A DNA stretch of 7,382 nt, taken from NCBI GenBank assembly GCA_026392575.1, contig JAPLBU010000054.1, positions 1-7,382 of the forward strand. Reading direction: 5' to 3'. Below, in pieces: positions 5,407-7,382 of the stretch. A program made the translations under genes and the position numbers. Source of the stretch: Actinomycetota bacterium. GTDB lineage: Bacteria; Actinomycetota; Actinomycetes; S36-B12. How positions within the stretch are numbered: position 1 is the first letter of the stretch; each line of letters starts with the position of its first letter. The notes below the pieces were generated by a model that saw only the letters and a list, made by a program, of their open reading frames with translations, had not been told where the DNA came from and did not search any database.

Positions 5407-6594
5407 ATGGCAGGAACACGTACCAGGCGGCGCATCGGCGCAGGCCTGACACTGGGACTGGTCGGCGTGCTCGCACTCGCCGGTTGCGGTGGCGAGACCA
5501 CTGTGGGTGGTGGGGCCTCCGAGGCCGCATCGACCGCAGCCTCAGCAGCAGCGAGCACAGCCGCGAGTGCGGCCCCGAGCGCGGCGGCTTCCGTCGCGCC
5601 TGCGGTTGACTTCCCGACTCCGAACGGTGGAGAGCTCAACCTCTACAACTGGACGGACTACATCTCGCCCGAACTGCTGAAGCGGTTCGAGACGGAGACC
5701 GGCATCAAGGTCAACCTCGACAACTTCGACAGCAACGAGACGATGCTGGCCAAGCTGCAGGCAGGTGGCGCGAACTACGACGTCATCGTCCCCAGCGACT
5801 ACATGGTCAAGCAGATGGTCGAGCTCGGCCTGCTTGAGAAGATTGCGCCGGCCACGTTCCCGAACGGCGCGAACATCAAGCCCGAGTTCCTGGACGTCTA
5901 CTTCGACCAGGGTCGCCAGTACACCGCGCCGTACATGTACGGCACGACCGGCATCGCTGTCGATCCCTCGAAGCTGTCCAAGCCCGTCACCAGCTGGGCT
6001 GACTTCTTCGCGGCGGACAACGCGGCAGCCGGCAAGCTGGGCACGCTGAACGACCAGGTCGAGGTCATCCACGCCGCGCTGCGCGCTGTGGGGTCGAAGC
6101 CCTGCTCGACCAACAAGGACGACTACATCAAGGTCGAGAAGCTCCTCAATGACTGGAAGCCGAATGTCGCCGTCATCAACTCGGATGGCGTCATCGGCCG
6201 AATGGCCAGCGGCGAGCAGACCATGCACATGATGTGGAACGGTGCGTTCACGCGCGCCCAGGCCGACAATCCGGGTCTTGAGTACGTCTACCCGGCTGAG
6301 GGCATGAACCTGTGGCAGGACAACTTCGCGATCCCCGTCGGCGCCCAGAACGTGGACAACGCCAAGATCTTCATGAACTGGATGATGGATCCGAAGAACA
6401 TCGGCGAGGCAACCAACTTCGTCGGCTACGACAACGGCATCACCGGCTCCGGCGAATTCATGACCCCGGAGCTCGGTTCCAACCCGGCCGTCATCATCCC
6501 CGATGACAAGAAGGCGCTGGCTATGCCGGAGCCGGGCTGCTCGGTCGAGGCCATCGACCTGTACGACCAGGTGTGGACCAACTTCAAGAAGTAG
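5407..6594 (+). CDS. potD: Polyamine-binding lipoprotein, PotD type
   Basis: Extracellular substrate-binding protein that delivers polyamine to PotBC. 395 aa; ATG 5407 follows GAGGT (5396-5400) by 6 nt. The signal peptide has Arg-rich residues 5-9, a hydrophobic core and the lipobox LAGC, so C27 is the lipidated residue. An Ala/Ser tether (about 37-67) follows, then the periplasmic-binding fold from about 75. Residues aligning with E. coli PotD contacts (remembered numbering, roughly constant offset of 48) are W82-T83-x-Y85 (NWTDY), S130 and Y132 (PSDYM), D216 and E219 (NDQVE), W277 (MMWNG), W303-x-D305 (LWQDN) and Y341 (GYDNG). The E. coli Gln327 position falls near E375. The set supports a true polyamine substrate; spermidine versus putrescine cannot be resolved. 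A strong hairpin ends the gene. Confidence 0.93.
   Translation: MAGTRTRRRIGAGLTLGLVGVLALAGCGGETTVGGGASEAASTAASAAASTAASAAPSAAASVAPAVDFPTPNGGELNLYNWTDYISPELLKRFETETGIKVNLDNFDSNETMLAKLQAGGANYDVIVPSDYMVKQMVELGLLEKIAPATFPNGANIKPEFLDVYFDQGRQYTAPYMYGTTGIAVDPSKLSKPVTSWADFFAADNAAAGKLGTLNDQVEVIHAALRAVGSKPCSTNKDDYIKVEKLLNDWKPNVAVINSDGVIGRMASGEQTMHMMWNGAFTRAQADNPGLEYVYPAEGMNLWQDNFAIPVGAQNVDNAKIFMNWMMDPKNIGEATNFVGYDNGITGSGEFMTPELGSNPAVIIPDDKKALAMPEPGCSVEAIDLYDQVWTNFKK
5518..5605 (+). repeat. Low-complexity Ala/Ser codon tract in potD
   Basis: A GC-rich imperfect repeat of GCA/GCC/GCG/AGC-type codons encodes alternating Ala-Ser runs (for example AASTAASAAASTAASAAP), forming a flexible tether between the lipid anchor and the binding domain. 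Such tracts vary in length between strains by slippage. Confidence 0.7.
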
Positions 6595-6602
6595 GCGATC
6601 GA

Positions 6603-6632
6603 AGGGCGGGGGGCAGTGATGCCCCCCGCCCT
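6603..6632 (+). terminator. Strong hairpin terminator after potD
   Basis: A perfect 13-bp stem (6603-6615 with 6620-6632), very GC-rich with six consecutive G-C pairs in its centre, closed by a GTGA (GNRA-type) loop. It starts 8 nt after the potD stop. No T-run follows, which is common for actinobacterial terminators. It probably ends or attenuates the pot transcript and protects its 3' end. The next gene starts only 27 nt later, so partial read-through may feed that gene. Confidence 0.8.
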
Positions 6633-6659
6633 GCGGCACAACATCCCCAATGAGCTCGC

Positions 6660-7382
6660 GTGTCTGTCACCCGTATCGAGAATGCCGTCGTCTGGACCGG
6701 AAGCCGGACTACCGACGGTGAGTACGTCGAGGTCGGCTCGGTCGCCTTCGACGACGCCGGCATCCTCGCGCTGGGGGATGCGGCGGCCGCGATTCCGGCC
6801 GACCACGTCATCGACGCGGCGGGTGGCTTCGTCTGTCCGGCGTTCCGAGATGGCCATGTCCACGCGATCCAGGGTGGATTCGAAGGGGCCATCGCGCCCG
6901 TTCGTGATCATGCGACGGCACAGGACATCGTGGCGGCCGTGGGTGCCTGGGCCGCTGAGCATCCTGAGGTCGAATGGGTGCGGGGCGAGGGTTTCGACCA
7001 CACGCTGGCGCCAGGAGGCGTCTTCCTCGCATCATGGCTGGATGCGGCGGTGCCGGACCGGCCCGTCGTGCTCCGGGCCACCGACTACCACACCGTGTGG
7101 GTCAATTCCGAGGCGCTGCGACGCGCCGGCTACACCGCGCAGACCCCGCAGCCGCACGACGGGGAGATCGTCCGCGACGAGGCGGGGGAGCCCACCGGCA
7201 CCCTGCGCGAATGGGGTGCCTGGCGGCCTGTCTACGACCTCATGCCGAAGATGACGCGAGACCAGGCCCTGGAGGCATTGACGATCACGTCGGCCAGTTT
7301 CGTATCTGCGGGCCTCGTCTGGGTGCAGGATGCCTGGGTCGAGCCGCACGATGTCGACTCGTGGCTGGCCGCCGCGGATGCG
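6660..7382 (+). CDS. Amidohydrolase family protein (Amidohydro_3, YtcJ/NfdA-like), 3' truncated
   Basis: Metal-dependent hydrolase; family members cleave amide or related C-N bonds, for example N-substituted formamide deformylase. The first 241 codons are present and open to the window edge; full proteins are about 500-550 aa. After a small N-terminal beta domain, GGFVCPAFRDGHVHAIQGG (55-73) carries the metal-binding His-x-His (H66, H68). RATDYHTVWVNSEALRRAG (139-157) and GEPTGTLREW (176-185) are the characteristic YtcJ blocks. The later metal ligands and catalytic Asp lie outside the window. GTG 6660 is the first possible start because an in-frame TGA lies at 6651-6653; no good Shine-Dalgarno or promoter fits between it and the potD hairpin. 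Position suggests processing of an imported amine or its acyl derivative, but the substrate is unknown. Confidence 0.85.
   Translation, partial: MSVTRIENAVVWTGSRTTDGEYVEVGSVAFDDAGILALGDAAAAIPADHVIDAAGGFVCPAFRDGHVHAIQGGFEGAIAPVRDHATAQDIVAAVGAWAAEHPEVEWVRGEGFDHTLAPGGVFLASWLDAAVPDRPVVLRATDYHTVWVNSEALRRAGYTAQTPQPHDGEIVRDEAGEPTGTLREWGAWRPVYDLMPKMTRDQALEALTITSASFVSAGLVWVQDAWVEPHDVDSWLAAADA

Noticed and set aside
5542..6639. Long minus-strand open frame (365 codons) opposite potD
   Set aside because: It is a mirror of high-GC codon bias. Its translation is dominated by Val, Asp, Arg and Leu with no recognisable domain, and the plus strand carries an unambiguous PotD.
6616..7254. Plus-strand open frame of 212 codons over the amidohydrolase region
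   Set aside because: It is Ser/Arg/Pro-rich with no domain and begins within the terminator hairpin; the frame starting at 6660 contains the clear amidohydrolase motifs.

Overview
The window is high-GC DNA (GC-rich third codon positions, frequent GTG starts, overlapping ATGA/GTGA gene junctions). It carries an actinobacterial gene cluster: a SigR/SigH-type ECF sigma factor followed by its RsrA/RshA-type zinc anti-sigma factor and a 71-residue stand-alone biotinyl protein. This order resembles the sigH neighbourhood of mycobacteria (SRAP protein, sigH, rshA, TB7.3). I read it as chromosomal DNA of an actinobacterium; genus cannot be assigned.

Layout. Positions 1-110 are the 3' end of a probable SRAP (YedK/HMCES-like) gene. 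Its stop codon overlaps the -35 element of an exact SigR-type promoter (GGAAT-N18-GTT, 104-129) that drives the thiol-oxidative stress cassette: sigma factor (start at 220, with a possible longer isoform), anti-sigma factor (846-1127) and biotinyl protein (1174-1389). A GNAT acetyltransferase (1391-1894) and a TetR-family regulator (1938-2588) lie on the minus strand, the acetyltransferase converging on the biotinyl gene with one base between the stops.

The TetR gene is divergent from a polyamine ABC importer operon: ATPase potA (2715-3643, with a frame break near 3490-3510), permeases potB (3640-4587) and potC (4584-5402), and lipoprotein potD (5407-6594). The coding junctions overlap by 4 nt (potA/potB by the ancestral reading, potB/potC) or are 4 nt apart (potC/potD), so this is one tight transcription unit. 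PotD keeps almost every polyamine-contact residue known from E. coli PotD. A perfect 13-bp hairpin (6603-6632) follows potD, and 27 bp later an Amidohydro_3/YtcJ-like metal-dependent hydrolase begins (6660) and runs off the window end.

How it fits together. The left half is a self-amplifying redox-stress regulator module. The right half looks like polyamine (or related cationic amine) uptake, possibly controlled by the divergent TetR protein through a CTAAC-N3-GTTAG palindrome that overlaps the predicted potA -10 box, and possibly coupled to hydrolysis of an amide substrate by the downstream enzyme. The most notable anomaly is potA: the nucleotide-binding domain is intact, but the C-terminal TOBE region changes frame and is shorter than usual. 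No stretch over 300 bases lacks a gene, and I see no RNA gene, CRISPR array or mobile element.
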